DNA of 64,000 nucleotides from the NCBI GenBank assembly GCA_021432635.1, contig MU270119.1, positions 108,519 to 172,518 on the forward strand. Direction: 5' to 3'. Source of the DNA: Thozetella sp. PMI_491 (taxonomy: Eukaryota > Ascomycota > Sordariomycetes > Chaetosphaeriales > Chaetosphaeriaceae). Below the pieces are notes generated by a model. It saw only the letters and a program-made list of their open reading frames with translations, did not search any database and was not told the DNA's origin. Positions 29,759-40,489 of the stretch are shown here, piece after piece. The translations under genes were made by a program, and so were the position numbers. How positions within the stretch are numbered: the stretch's first letter is position 1; the number at the start of each line of letters is the position of its first letter.

Positions 29759-31954
29759 TCACGAGAGCCAAATATTCGTCTCCTTAGCTTTGCCTTCTTC
29801 CACTAATCGTATCATCTCTCCAAACATCACCGTCGAGAGTGTTGGAGGCTCTTCCGCAAGAAGTATGCATGCCTCTCCTCGGAAGCTATACTTGTCAGGA
29901 CCCTCGACGCGCAGGATAACAGGCCTTTTTGCGCCATAGAGGACCCAAACTTGGTCTTCAGGCCTGCTCGTCCTTGACGCCACAACTCGTGTTCCTTTTC
30001 CAGTCCGTAGATGCTGGAGCCCTTCCGCTTCCTTAATCGGAAGGCAAAAGGCAGAGAGAACGTCGATGAAGACACCAGTGACTTTCATGTCAACATCATA
30101 GCTGTCATTGTGTTGCTGAAATTCTGCATGGAATACCTTCATAGGAGATGCATCTATGGCCCGGGTCTCCGATGTAGGTATGATACTTGAGATATATGCA
30201 GGAATAGAAGTGCCATGCTCCCGGCCCAACCAGTCTGGAACCCAGGTTGGGAGGTACAGAGAATACTTGCTCTCGCCACGGTCAACGTCTGCCAGGATAC
30301 TAAGATCGTTATCATGCATAATGATTGCCCTTGCCGTCTCGATAAGAACACGCACGGGCGTGTTTCCCGAGGAGTAGTCGGGTTTGATAGTGTAAGCCTC
30401 ATTGGCCAGGCCAAGAAAAGCGTAGATTCTGTCTCTGTCGTCGGAGGCATCGCAGCCGCGGGAATGCCGCAGCAGTTCCTTGAAGTCCAAAGACGAATGG
30501 TCAGTGTATGACTTTTTGGCATCTATCATCGAGACAACGGCTGAAATATTGAGTAGGTTGGTTTTTTTCTGCAGAGCGCTGATATAACGTAGTTTTATTT
30601 CCGAGATTGACAAGTACACGGGCTCTGATTCGGCTGGTGGGTCCAGTTCTGGCGTGTAGCTTGAAAAGTCAGGTGGAACATGAAACTTCATCCTGAGCCG
30701 GTCGATTATGTCCTTGGCTCCAGACTCCAGAACGTCCTTTTCATCGATTTCCCCATGAAACACACATAATGCTTGCCGAAAGTTCTCATAGAGATACTCC
30801 GCCCTGTCTTCACTCGTTTCCATGAGAGCTGGCTGGAATCTAAAATGGGACTTATAACAAAGCCCCTTCGCATTGCGTTCGATTCTCTCTTTTTCCCACG
30901 CATCCCATATTTTCATTTCGTTCTTTAAGTTGATCTCTTGCTTCTGATAAGCGTCTTCCCACTCGTGGTGGCATCGTTGCCGGTACTGCTGAACAGCTTG
31001 CTGGTACTTCATAACTCGCTCCTGGTGGGCACGCTTAGCCCCCTCCTCTTCCTGGGCGACCGCGGAAACTATAGAATCAAAGAGCCTCTCACTATTGGAC
31101 ACTAGGATGTCCACAGCACATGCGACATCATCCAGAGGCACACGGGCATCATGACAAAGAAAGTAAAGCCGAGGAGATAATATGAATTCCTGGTAGACCC
31201 ATGCTCGTCGCCACCAAGGGCGATCCACAAAAGCCCGAATACCCTTGTAATACGCATTTTTGGCTGTCTCATTCGCTACTAGCTGGTTAACTTGACGATG
31301 AAATCCGTCAGATATAGTAGAGCTGGCCCTTGGTATGTCCTGATCTACCCGGGGAATCCACAACAGGCAGGGCAGCGATGCTGGAGTTGCTAAGCATACG
31401 TTTGTCTCCAAACTCCGACGATAGATTTTTGGCATCAAGGCAACCTGTGCTGATCTTTCGTCGAGGTTGTTCTGATTGATGCAGATTTGATCTGTCCAGA
31501 GGAACAGTTCCTTTCTGGGATGTTGTGCTCTCCAGCTACTCGTGACCGTGCGAATAGCGAATTCTAGATTCGCAAATGCATTGAACGGAATTCCATTAAC
31601 CAGGATGAGAGCTGTATCTCTGGGACTGCCGGCATGATATGAAATCGCAATGTATTTTTCAGCCGCTCTGGCCATTTTGACATTGTCTAGCAACTCGCAT
31701 GCCAACAGCCTGCGATCGTCCGCAATATCGTAACGTGGCCATCCAGGGTAATCTGACATGTATTTCTTATATGTCGCTTCTGGGAAAACTTTGAGCAGGC
31801 GGATTTCGGACTCCGAGTTGAGTCGTTGATATGGTGAACGTGAATAGAAATGATCATTACTTGGCGTGAGAAAAAGGTCGATACTTCGTTCGGCGACAAG
31901 TTTGAAGTCTGGTACGGGTGGGGAAAACTTCCCCTGCTGGATGGAACCAGCCAT
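29759..31954 (-). CDS. HET-domain (heterokaryon incompatibility) protein with coiled-coil insertion
   Basis: A single exon encodes 731 aa from the ATG at 31954. HET motifs are in order: AISYHAGSP (residues 103-111), FLWTDQICINQNN (151-163), PKIYRRS (175-181), WWRRAWVYQEF (247-257) and DDRDRIYAFLGLA (near 500). HET domains are TIR-related and trigger cell death on non-self fusion. Two oddities: the usual SYxWG reads SYHAG, and residues about 300-364 form a highly charged, predicted coiled coil (QEEEGAKRAHQERVMKYQQ onward) inserted between the two halves of the domain. There is no NACHT or repeat domain in the same chain, so a partner may supply sensing. It is bracketed by a 19-bp direct repeat. 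Confidence 0.88.
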   Translation of the reverse strand: MAGSIQQGKFSPPVPDFKLVAERSIDLFLTPSNDHFYSRSPYQRLNSESEIRLLKVFPEATYKKYMSDYPGWPRYDIADDRRLLACELLDNVKMARAAEKYIAISYHAGSPRDTALILVNGIPFNAFANLEFAIRTVTSSWRAQHPRKELFLWTDQICINQNNLDERSAQVALMPKIYRRSLETNVCLATPASLPCLLWIPRVDQDIPRASSTISDGFHRQVNQLVANETAKNAYYKGIRAFVDRPWWRRAWVYQEFILSPRLYFLCHDARVPLDDVACAVDILVSNSERLFDSIVSAVAQEEEGAKRAHQERVMKYQQAVQQYRQRCHHEWEDAYQKQEINLKNEMKIWDAWEKERIERNAKGLCYKSHFRFQPALMETSEDRAEYLYENFRQALCVFHGEIDEKDVLESGAKDIIDRLRMKFHVPPDFSSYTPELDPPAESEPVYLSISEIKLRYISALQKKTNLLNISAVVSMIDAKKSYTDHSSLDFKELLRHSRGCDASDDRDRIYAFLGLANEAYTIKPDYSSGNTPVRVLIETARAIIMHDNDLSILADVDRGESKYSLYLPTWVPDWLGREHGTSIPAYISSIIPTSETRAIDASPMKVFHAEFQQHNDSYDVDMKVTGVFIDVLSAFCLPIKEAEGLQHLRTGKGTRVVASRTSRPEDQVWVLYGAKRPVILRVEGPDKYSFRGEACILLAEEPPTLSTVMFGEMIRLVEEGKAKETNIWLS

Positions 31955-32707
31955 GAAGTATATCTTAGCTGCCGCTTGCTATTTTGTGGGTGTGTATGAC
32001 CTTGAGAAGTGTGCGGTGAAGCAACGACAAGGCGTTCGTTCCGTTGCGGGGTTTGAGGGATTTCTACTCAGAGCTACGCCGCCCGATATGGTGTATGTAC
32101 AGTAAAAGTGGGCCCGCAAATCACATGTGGCCCACTAGAAATGTGCTTATCGGGGGGGTGTACTCCGTAGAGATTCCAGAAATGTAGGCTTTGGACTTGC
32201 ATTATCGGAACCCAAAACACCAGCGCAGGCACTTGTAGGTGTAATTAACAAGCGCTTGGTCGTGAGCTTTTTCGTTCGGTTCATGCACCTACTCGTAAGC
32301 TATGACGAACCCCCCACCATTGAGGGAGACGGGTTGGTTATGGCACTTGGCAAGGCGCCAAGCTCCATCTAGTACTACTTCTGCTGTTTTGGCTTGGGCC
32401 AATGAACGGAGATCTAGTATTTACACCGAGCTTGAAGCCTACCGGATTGGGCCACAGAATGCGCACCTCAGGGTCTCCTTGGAGAATTCGATAGCGCTTC
32501 AAGACAAAAGGTTGTCCTTAAAAGACGAGGCATCGCCAAAACTCCTGCTAAGCTAATTAGCAGCACACACTGCGGAACGATTTCGATGAGATCGTGAGAA
32601 GATTATTCGATGGCTGCACAGTTCTAGTAATCCGACGAATATCCCTAGATTGTATCCCGAAATCACCCGCAGCCGCTTCGCATGTAGGATCCGGGATAAG
32701 AGGCAAC
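31955..32707. other. Intergenic region with HET promoter
   Basis: About 750 bp between the HET start and the 3' end of the alcohol dehydrogenase gene. It contains the second 19-bp direct repeat at 32229-32247. A plus-strand frame at 32302-32556 has no recognised features. Confidence 0.5.
32229..32247 (+). repeat. 19-bp direct repeat right of HET gene
   Basis: Exact copy of 28901-28919 in the same orientation, 3.3 kb apart. Confidence 0.8.
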
Positions 32708-33883
32708 CTAAGGGATTACCACCACAATTCGCCCCGTCACACCGTCATCCTTGAGCTTGTTGAAGATTTCAGGGAGGGAAGAAAAGCTCGAGAGCTTGAT
32801 AGAGGGTTTAATCTTCCCTGCTGCCGCGTCCTGGAGCAGCGCCTCCATCTGCTGTTCTGTCCCCGTAGCGACGCCCGAGATCGTGAGAGCTAGTTTGAGG
32901 AGGATCAATACTCGCACTGCAACAAAAAGGAACTAGGCTGCTCTGCTTACCTCGTGCCGAGCATAGCGATGCTGGGATTGGAATGTTGAATGTATTCGGC
33001 GGCAGGCCAATTCCCACAATGAGGCCCATATTCTGCACGAGTTTCGGTGCGAGCTCGAACGCACTCTCGGAGCCGGAGACTACTAGGACAGCCTGGGCTC
33101 CAGACCCCGTCAGCTGCTTGACCCTCTTCTCGACATCTTCGGTTGCAAAGTCCAAAAACGAGTGTGCGCCGGAACTCATGGTTAGATCGCGCTTTGAGGC
33201 TCCGGAATCAACACCAATCACTCGATACCCCTTTAGGTTTGCGATCTGAACGCCCAGATGCCCCAGACCCCCGCCGGACCCGGATATCACAACCCAATCG
33301 CCGCTTGTCAGATGCTCTTCTAGCTTAGCCACGGCTCCTACCATGGTGAGACCGGCGCACAGCAGAGGGGCAGCGACCTCACTGGCGAGTCCGTCCGGGA
33401 TCTTGGTCAGATACCGCGCGTCCGCCACGACGTACTGCTGCAGCGTCCCAGGTACGTGGCGCCCCGTGTTGACCTGCTCCGGGCAGTTGTTCGGGAAGCC
33501 TCGTGCGCAGATGGGGCACCGGCCGCAGGCGCTATAGAGCCATTTCACGCCCACGCGCTGGCCGAGAAGGGACTCCGCCGCGCCGGGGCCTTGCTTGACG
33601 ACGATTCCGACACCTTCGTGGCCCACTATGGACTGGTACGGGGCCCATCCGAGAAAAGCGCGAAGTTCGGATCGGCTGCGGCTGCATGAGATACAGAGGA
33701 AAACAAACAGGGCGGGAGGGGGCAGTGGAGGAGTTACCAGACTCCGCTGACGGCCAGCTTGACTAGCACCTCGTTCGGACCCGGCTCGTCGATAGGTGCA
33801 TCATCACGGAGAACCAGCTGGGCCTGTGGTCCTGGGTTGTCGATCACTGCCGCCCGTTGCACACGAGGTATCTCAAAGGCCAT
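32708..33883 (-). CDS. Zinc-dependent alcohol dehydrogenase (MDR family)
   Basis: Three exons (33883-33738, 33675-32951, 32889-32708) give 350 aa, the standard length. Introns are 62 and 61 nt. The acceptor GCCGCAG of the first intron restores SGVCRSELRAFLGW; the CTAG acceptor of the second gives CSARALTISGVATG. The catalytic zinc Cys is in SGVC and His-Glu is in GHEGVG. The four structural-zinc Cys are in CGRCPICARGFPNNC. The Rossmann motif is GSGGGLGHLGVQIA. It is closest in pattern to fungal primary or propanol-preferring alcohol dehydrogenases (NAD-linked, cytosolic). The second intron has an alternative upstream acceptor giving only a 35-nt intron, which I consider too short. Confidence 0.88.
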
Positions 33884-35177
33884 GGCGTTCTTGTCTCCTA
33901 CGGGATTTGGAAATAAGAGCTTGCATCCCCCCCCTTTTTTTTTTAAGGCTGAGCACTGCTCCTAGATATTAGTTATGGACCGGCTCGAAGTTTATCCAAC
34001 CCCGCTTCGGCTTCAGCGATCGGTACGTGAATCTGTAAGCGTGGCGGGTGCATCATCAGTGCGGGTCTAGCCTATCTAGTTTCGGATTTAAGGCAAAGAC
34101 GATTGTAAGAGCTATGGCTAGCGGGACCGTCCGCGTATTAGTTGCCAAGCATGGAGCACGAATAATGGTATCGTGTGAGCTGAGGCAAGCGGCGTGTGGG
34201 CAGGTAGTCCCTTTTTACAACATGCAGAGTGAGCCCAATCTGTATCACCTTTTCCCGGACCCTGCATACGAGAGTTACCAATAGGCCACAACGTATTCTA
34301 TATCAATTCGGTATGCTTGCTGGTCCCCAAAATGATCATTACCGTATATAAGCAGTGATGGATGAGCGAGGATGTTTCCATAATGTGAGAATTCAATGCG
34401 TGTGTTGCCGTGTGGCATGGCCAAGACCCAACACCTAGAAACTGGGCTGCGCAGGAACATAGACATAGGCTGACAGATGTATTAGTGGCCATAGGACTGA
34501 AAAAAAACCACAATTATATAGAAACACCATAATGTAATACGCGAAATGATTCTATTCTAGCCCTTACCAGGCGGGACCTTCCTTTAGCTCGTTGCTAGTC
34601 AACGGGCGTCATCCCTCAATCCACTCTGCATCTTCAAACAAAACCGTTGGATTCCAGCCGTCACTATCGTGACTGTGAATTGTTCTGTCTTTTCCCGTAG
34701 TGAAGTTGTACCAATCAAAATACAAGCTTCGTTATAACCGTAGGTCCAGGGGTACGCTGTTGTGTTGGCGATAATTGGTGCTAATAACGCACCGATAAAT
34801 TAAAATTCACATAGTGCTTCACTGCCTATTGGGCGAAGCTAGGCATACGGACGTTAGGTAGTTTGAGTGGTACAATCATATGCAGCTCAGACACCTCTGC
34901 CGCATCTGTTCAAGTCCAAAGGCCCCGCAGTCCGTATATCTGAGCCGTTCGGCGGCCCTGGCAGTGCTAATATACCAAGGGTAACGCATGGATATGCTCA
35001 AGGCCAAAATAAGTAGATTTGCGGCTATCGCGCAATAGTAGTAAGGGACACGCCGAAACTAGGATTGAATTCTCACACTATGATTACATACTCGCTCGTC
35101 TATCAGTACTTCATTTATCCATTTCTATCGTATCTACGCGTCGCGGTGCTGTATTAGTGCTCCCGACAGCGACATCC
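33884..35177. other. Intergenic region with MITE-like inverted repeats
   Basis: About 1.3 kb. It contains a C/T homopolymer junction near 33930-33945 and a roughly 750-bp segment bounded by inverted arms (34356-34410 and 35049-35107). No coding frame is supported. Confidence 0.5.
34356..35107. mobile_element. MITE-like element with ~55-bp terminal inverted repeats
   Basis: The reverse complement of 34356-34410 aligns with 35049-35107, sharing ATTGAATTCTCACA exactly and then TATG-ACAT-CTCGCT-ATCA with a few differences. The interior of about 640 bp has no transposase. This is the form of a non-autonomous DNA transposon; exact ends and target-site duplications were not identified. Confidence 0.5.
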
Positions 35178-35711
35178 TTACTGGTCCTCCTTCTCCTTGC
35201 GCGCCGCCTTGACAAGACCTGCAAGCCAGTTCTGGTGCTGGGCGACGAGCGGGTTCGGCTTCGTGGCAGCCATCTGCCGGGCACCCACGCCCTTCTGGCT
35301 CTCCTGCGTGAGAATACGAACGCGGCCACCGTCGAGGTCCTCCACTAGCCAGGCGTGGACGACGTCGATGACACGCAGCCCGAACTGTTTATTCCAGCCG
35401 TTCCATGCGAGCCTGCCCGGCTCCGTGGCCGTGGGGGCGACGTACTCGACGCATTGCGACTCGATGGTGAAGCCAAACGTCTCAAAAGAGAAGCGCGTGC
35501 CGTCGGCGAGCTGTGGGCCGTTGTCTTCGGGGATGCTGACGTTGGTGGCATTTTCGTAGTAGGTCGGCCAGCGCGACGGCGTGTCGAGCAGCGGCCAGAC
35601 GTCAGCGGCTGTCAGGCCGGTGACGATAGTTTCGTTGGAAGCGAAGTTGTCCGTGAAGCCCGGCTCAAAGCCCTCGGGCCAGATGATGGCGTTCATTTTC
35701 GGGCCAGCCAT
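35178..35711 (-). CDS. SRPBCC (Bet v 1/START-like) superfamily protein
   Basis: One exon encodes 177 aa. A second in-frame Met (residue 6) is an alternative start. The sequence follows the polyketide-cyclase/SRPBCC pattern: an early DNFASNETIVTG strand, ADVWPLLDTPSRWPTYYENA (helix-grip entry), FETFGFTIESQCVEYVAP, RLAWNGWN and a C-terminal helix NPLVAQHQNWLAGLVKAA. SRPBCC proteins bind hydrophobic ligands in a deep pocket; some act as cyclases. No polyketide synthase is nearby, so the ligand cannot be inferred. The 5' leader next to the ATG is built of 30-bp tandem repeats. Confidence 0.8.
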   Translation of the reverse strand: MAGPKMNAIIWPEGFEPGFTDNFASNETIVTGLTAADVWPLLDTPSRWPTYYENATNVSIPEDNGPQLADGTRFSFETFGFTIESQCVEYVAPTATEPGRLAWNGWNKQFGLRVIDVVHAWLVEDLDGGRVRILTQESQKGVGARQMAATKPNPLVAQHQNWLAGLVKAARKEKEDQ

Positions 35712-35795
35712 GTTTCTGTCTTTGCGTTTATGTCTTGGGTGATTTCTGTCTTTCCGTTTATGTCTTGTGTGATTTCTGTCTTGGGTGTCTTTATC
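35711..35795. repeat. 30-bp tandem repeats in the SRPBCC leader
   Basis: Units at 35711-35740, 35741-35770 and a partial third to about 35795 share the core TTTCTGTCTTTCCGTTTATG with few changes. They abut the start codon, so they lie in the 5' UTR or core promoter. Confidence 0.8.
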
Positions 35796-37050
35796 TTATG
35801 AGAATCGATGCTGGTGCGTGTTGCGCTGGAGCTGTCTTAGTCTGGGCGGGTGCCCTGATGATACGGTATTTATCCAGTCGGATCGGGGCAACTTTTGTGG
35901 GAACCCGCGTGCGTCTGCCTCGGCCTCAGCCCCGCCAGCAGCTGTTCGGGGCCGTTAGGCGACCGGGGCATCGGGGAGGGCCTTGCCGCCACCGCATTCG
36001 CTCGCATACGCAGCCACACAAACGTTTGGTTGCAAGCAGATGACGCTATTGGCACATCCACATGGCGGATCACCCCATGTGAATTGTCTTGCGTATCAGC
36101 GCCTATCTAGAATCGCGCCCGTATTTCGGTGGGCACACGACGGATAGATTGTGCGGTAGACCCATTGATCCGTCTTGCCCCTGAATTCCCCTCGTTGGGT
36201 CTAGTGCGGGACCATTTACCATGCCGAATCGAAAGCCGGAGGTCGGGCGCCGGACCCCCGATCTCGCCCAGGCTGCGGAACAGTAATCGTCCCCATCGCT
36301 CCTCGCATCTCTGGCGATTCATCTCTGGCGCTCCATCTCTGGCGCTCCACTTCGGGCGATGCAGCCTCGGTATCCGTATTTGTGAAGGTAATCACCCCGA
36401 TTGCAGTACCTGTTTTGACGCAGGGGAACTTGCGCTGCGAGGCAACCTGTAAGTCTGGGCGCCTAGGCGCCTGGGAGCCTCGCAGCCTGCTGCTCAGCCT
36501 CCTTTGAATCACCAACATCGCTCTTTACAATCTCCTCAGGTCACGCTGGCCCTATTGAAACGACTCCTCATAAAAATTGCATTTCTACGGGCCGGACAAC
36601 AGGAGGCCGCCAAAATTTATGTTGAACAGCATATGTCTGAGGCATTATGTTTACGGTAATTTATGGCCGCGCACCATTTCGCTCGACTACCGACCTTGCG
36701 AAGATTGCCTATGAACGGGCATCCTGAATAACCAGGTAGCCTTCGCCGCGGTGAATAGCACGGATACGCCTCTACCAGCTGTCGGCCACTACCTTGTGAC
36801 TTTCGTAGCCTGACATCAACGCTTTCACCGGTTAGCATCGGGCTAGAGCTGACAGTCCTATATCAAGCTGTTCACCGGGATAAACTGGGGCTCTCGTAAC
36901 CAGTTAGTCTCAGGGCAGAGTCGGGTACAATTCCGATCTTGTATGTAATTGAGAGTCAAACAGAATATCAATTATAGTCGCGTTCATGTAACTACATAAT
37001 TACCCTCTTCGTTGAGCCTCCAAAAGCCTCATCATGTTGTGACACAAACG
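35796..37050. other. Intergenic region
   Basis: About 1.25 kb between the SRPBCC promoter and the 3' end of the next P450. A short CTCTGGCGCTCC-type tandem repeat occurs near 36307-36350. Frames on both strands have no domain features. Confidence 0.5.
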
Positions 37051-38821
37051 CTAGCCAGATTTGGACTTGACAGCAGAGCCAGTGGTCGGCACATAACCAC
37101 TGAGGGAGATGCGGCAAGGATACTTCCCTGTCGGATGTGCCGCCCCGGCATCGATCATGTATGGCCGCTGGCCAGCCACGCCGCTCAGGTCCAGCTTCTT
37201 GCCCTTGTCCAGCTCGGCGTAGCAATTCTGGATGTCAAACTCCCGCACCGTGCACGCAAGCACGGCCTTGATCTCGGTGAACACCTGCTGCTGCCCGGGG
37301 CACGACCGGGCGCCATGCTCGAACGGGCGCCACGCACGGGGCGGGGGGTAGAGCTCGTGGCCCGGCTCGACGAGCCACCGCTCCGGGAGGAACTCCTCCA
37401 CCCTCGGCCAGACCTTGGGGTTCATCTGGTTCGCGTAGTGAGAAATGACCACCGCGAAGCCGTCGGTGGGGTACCGGTTGCCCTTTTCGTCCACGACTTC
37501 CAGCTCCGAAGACCCCAGGCGCAGTCCGTTGGCCACGGGGAACAAGCGCATGGTTTCCTTGATGACGGCCTGCGTGTAGGGAAGCGAGTTCAGCAGCTGC
37601 GGACTCTCGGAGATCTGGCCCGTCACGCTCTCGAAGTCGGGGCCGAAGACGGCGTCGAGTTCGGCCCGCATGCGAGCGAGAACCTCCGGGTGCTGCGAGA
37701 GAGTGTAGTAGCAGAATATGATGGTGCTGGCAGTCGAATCGTAGCCGACAAAGAAAAAGGCACGCATGTTCCTCGTGATCATGGTGAGGAATTCACTATC
37801 AAGCGTGCTCGCGCTGGTCTTGCCCGGCTGGCGGAGGTAGTCCTCCAGGGCGATGTCGATGACGGCCTTGAACGGCTTCGCTTCCTCGGTTGCCTTCTGC
37901 GCCTTGTACTCACGGAATCTCTTCTGCAGTTGGGCCTTGATGCCGTCATCGAGAATGCGGCTGTTGTTCCACCGCCGCCACATGGCACGGGGGTTGAAGA
38001 AGGCGATGAAGTTGGAGGGGTTGTACTGGGAGAACTTCATGCGGAGCTGCTCCCTCATGGCCTCTGCGAGATAATGGGGCTGGCGCTGAACATCTAGGCG
38101 CATGTTGAACAGGGTCTCGCCGATAACATCGGTGATCAGGTCCAGCACGAGAGGCTCCAGCAGGAAGCGCTCACCAGCCTTGACCTTCTCGCGCAGGATC
38201 TCGCGGAAGGTGATGATGCGGTCTGCGATGACCGGAACCATGGCGTTGATGTTGGTGTTGCTAAAGGCGGGGCTGAAAAGGTCATGTAGGTACTTCCATG
38301 GCTTCCCGTTCAAGTCCGACTGGCTAGGGCCGCCCGTGATGGGGTAGAACCAGTCTTGCAAGCTCGCAGGCTTCATGGAGCCGACGGTGGGGTGCGATGT
38401 TGCCTGGTTGGACATGCCCGGCTCCGTGAGGACGATGATTGGTCCCTGCATGGGCCAAACGTCCAAGTAAAAGGCGCCATCCGGGAAATCGAGCGACAGC
38501 TTGCGCAGCAAGTAGCAGCTGTGGCTGTCAGGAGGAAGCGACCCAGCGGCCTTGCCTGCGGCGAGGAGGTGGCCGAATATGGGATTCCATGGCGGCATGG
38601 GCTAGACAAGACGGAGCCGAAGGTCAGGAACGGGCCGAAGATTCGGAGTCGCTGCTAGGGGCGAGCGCGCATGGCATCTAACTTACCTTGCCCAACTTCC
38701 GCACGCGTCGGATGGGCGCCCGCGCGACCCACATCTTCTGCCCATAGTAGCAGACCAACAGCAGCGCCAAAGCCAGCGAGGCCGAAGCGGCCGGGCTCGA
38801 AGGGATTATTGACAATGCCAT
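37051..38821 (-). CDS. Cytochrome P450 (fungal, HGARSC haem-loop type)
   Basis: Two exons (38821-38687 and 38601-37051) with an 85-nt phase-0 intron give 561 aa. Exon 1 encodes the membrane anchor (ASLALALLLVCYYGQKMWV) and a basic stop-transfer (APIRRVRKLGK); exon 2 opens with the Pro hinge PMPPWNP. Further motifs are I-helix VGYDSTAST, K-helix KETMR, EFLPERW and haem loop FEHGARSCPG with the axial Cys. The general pattern is like P450s found in fungal secondary metabolism or detoxification, such as the CYP59 type, but the family is not certain. No biosynthetic backbone gene is in the window. Confidence 0.87.
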
Positions 38822-40489
38822 TTTAGCGCATGCGATGCGCGCAAGAGATCACAGGCACGGCGGAGTCGGACGTGAAGGCGGGCTCTGGCGTCGTGAAGAA
38901 GGCCTTCGGTCGCAAGAAACCGCGAATGTCAGCATTTTTCACAGCGACGCATAAAAGCCCTTTCAGGCGTTGGGTCCCAAATTAAATAACCCCTGTCTAC
39001 CAACGCATACTAGAAAGGAAGCCGGTCCCCTGCGTCTCCAATGCGCTAGCGCGAGCCAGCGGCTGGTCACCAACACCGGAAAGTCAGGCCCTCGTTTGGA
39101 GTACAGTACATGCTAGGGCTCCACACGCTAGACAGCCAGGTATTCACCTCCGATGCTGAGCTCATAGAAGGGCACAGGATAGGCCTCGAAGCTCATCAAT
39201 CTTCGCCCAAAGAGGGCAGAAACCGTTTCCCCATGCCAAGGATGATATCGCAGCGCCATTCTCAAAAGTTGGTATGCCACTAGCGGTTCAACGGTCCCAT
39301 TTCGCAAGATTGAAGACAGGAATAGATACATGATATAATAGTACGGGATACTTAGCTGAATCCATGTGTTTGGGTCCAACGCATCAAAGGGGCACCTTGG
39401 TCTGCCGTAAGCACACCCATCCAATGGAGCTTGTGCCGATTAGGGACCAGGCTGTAGACCGCGTTATCAAAACTCCGATCCGACCTGAAAAGAACCAACC
39501 AGCGGCTGAGGAATGACAAGCACTCGTAGGGCGATCCAGCAGCTGAAGGCAGGCGGGAAATCCTAGTGTAAGCACTAACTACTGCCTAATTCCCCCCACC
39601 GAAAGACGGCGCGTCGCCGCGTCGCCGACGGTGCCCAAACAGCGCGCCAATTGTACAAGGCGGTGGCTTTATTTCATTCAGAGGGAAGGCCCCGCTCGCC
39701 AGTTGTCGTCCTTACTTCTCCACTGTTCTTCATAGCCTCCATTATAACTCGTCTCCAAACAACCTCTTCGATGATATGTTTACGAGTCATCCTCGGGCGA
39801 GCGATGCCAAGTTGCCGAATTGCAAAAGCAATCGTTTCGCACGCATCCGGATGACTCAGCTGTCATTTCTCCCGCTATTTTGCCGGCCTGGCATCGCGTT
39901 CGCGTTCCGGGGCGGGTAGCCGCTACCGTAACGATCACAAACGACACCGCCAACGGGTGCCAGAAAAGCGTCGCTGTCCTTTCACTTGATTCACACCATG
40001 CCAGCCAGTCGCCTTACCTTCTATTAGAGACAATTTCCTGCCCAAGGATTATGTACCAAGGCAGGGCGCGAGCCAATCAGGCCAGCTGGCCCGACGGTCC
40101 TCCTCCTATAATGCCTGGCCCCTCTCCTTCCCCGATTGCTCTTTTACGTTACTCTTTTCCTTCCTTCGTAATTTCCCCGACTATATTGACGGGCCCTATC
40201 ATAACGTAACTTTTGCAAGTTTCCGAGGCAGGCCAAGAAAACATCTAAAAGCTGCCCCCGTACTATTTAGATCATGAGGACGAAAACGAAATGTTTGTAG
40301 CTACGAAGACAAGCGCCGAGCGGGATCGAATATGGAATACCTGGACAGAGTAAGTCTCCTAGACTAAAACCTAACAAGTGCTAATTCCTGACGAAGCTTC
40401 TATGGCCTTACGGCAGGTGCAAGCGGTGACAATTCTCAATTTCCCATAGTATGTAGCGTGGGTCTGCCACAGTTGCAGTTATATTGAGC
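38822..40489. other. Intergenic region
   Basis: About 1.67 kb. The left part is the P450 promoter. A minus-strand frame at 39128-39424 has a hydrophobic segment (YYYIMYLFLSSIL) but no recognised family. Plus-strand frames at 39650-40210 lack features. A GCGTCGCCGCGTCGCC patch occurs near 39608-39624. Confidence 0.4.

Noticed and set aside
37012-38097. 361-aa plus-strand open frame
   Set aside because: Antisense to the P450 exon with intact haem and ExxR motifs.
39128-39424. 98-aa minus-strand frame with a hydrophobic segment
   Set aside because: No family recognised, no upstream or downstream exon that extends it, so not called as a gene.
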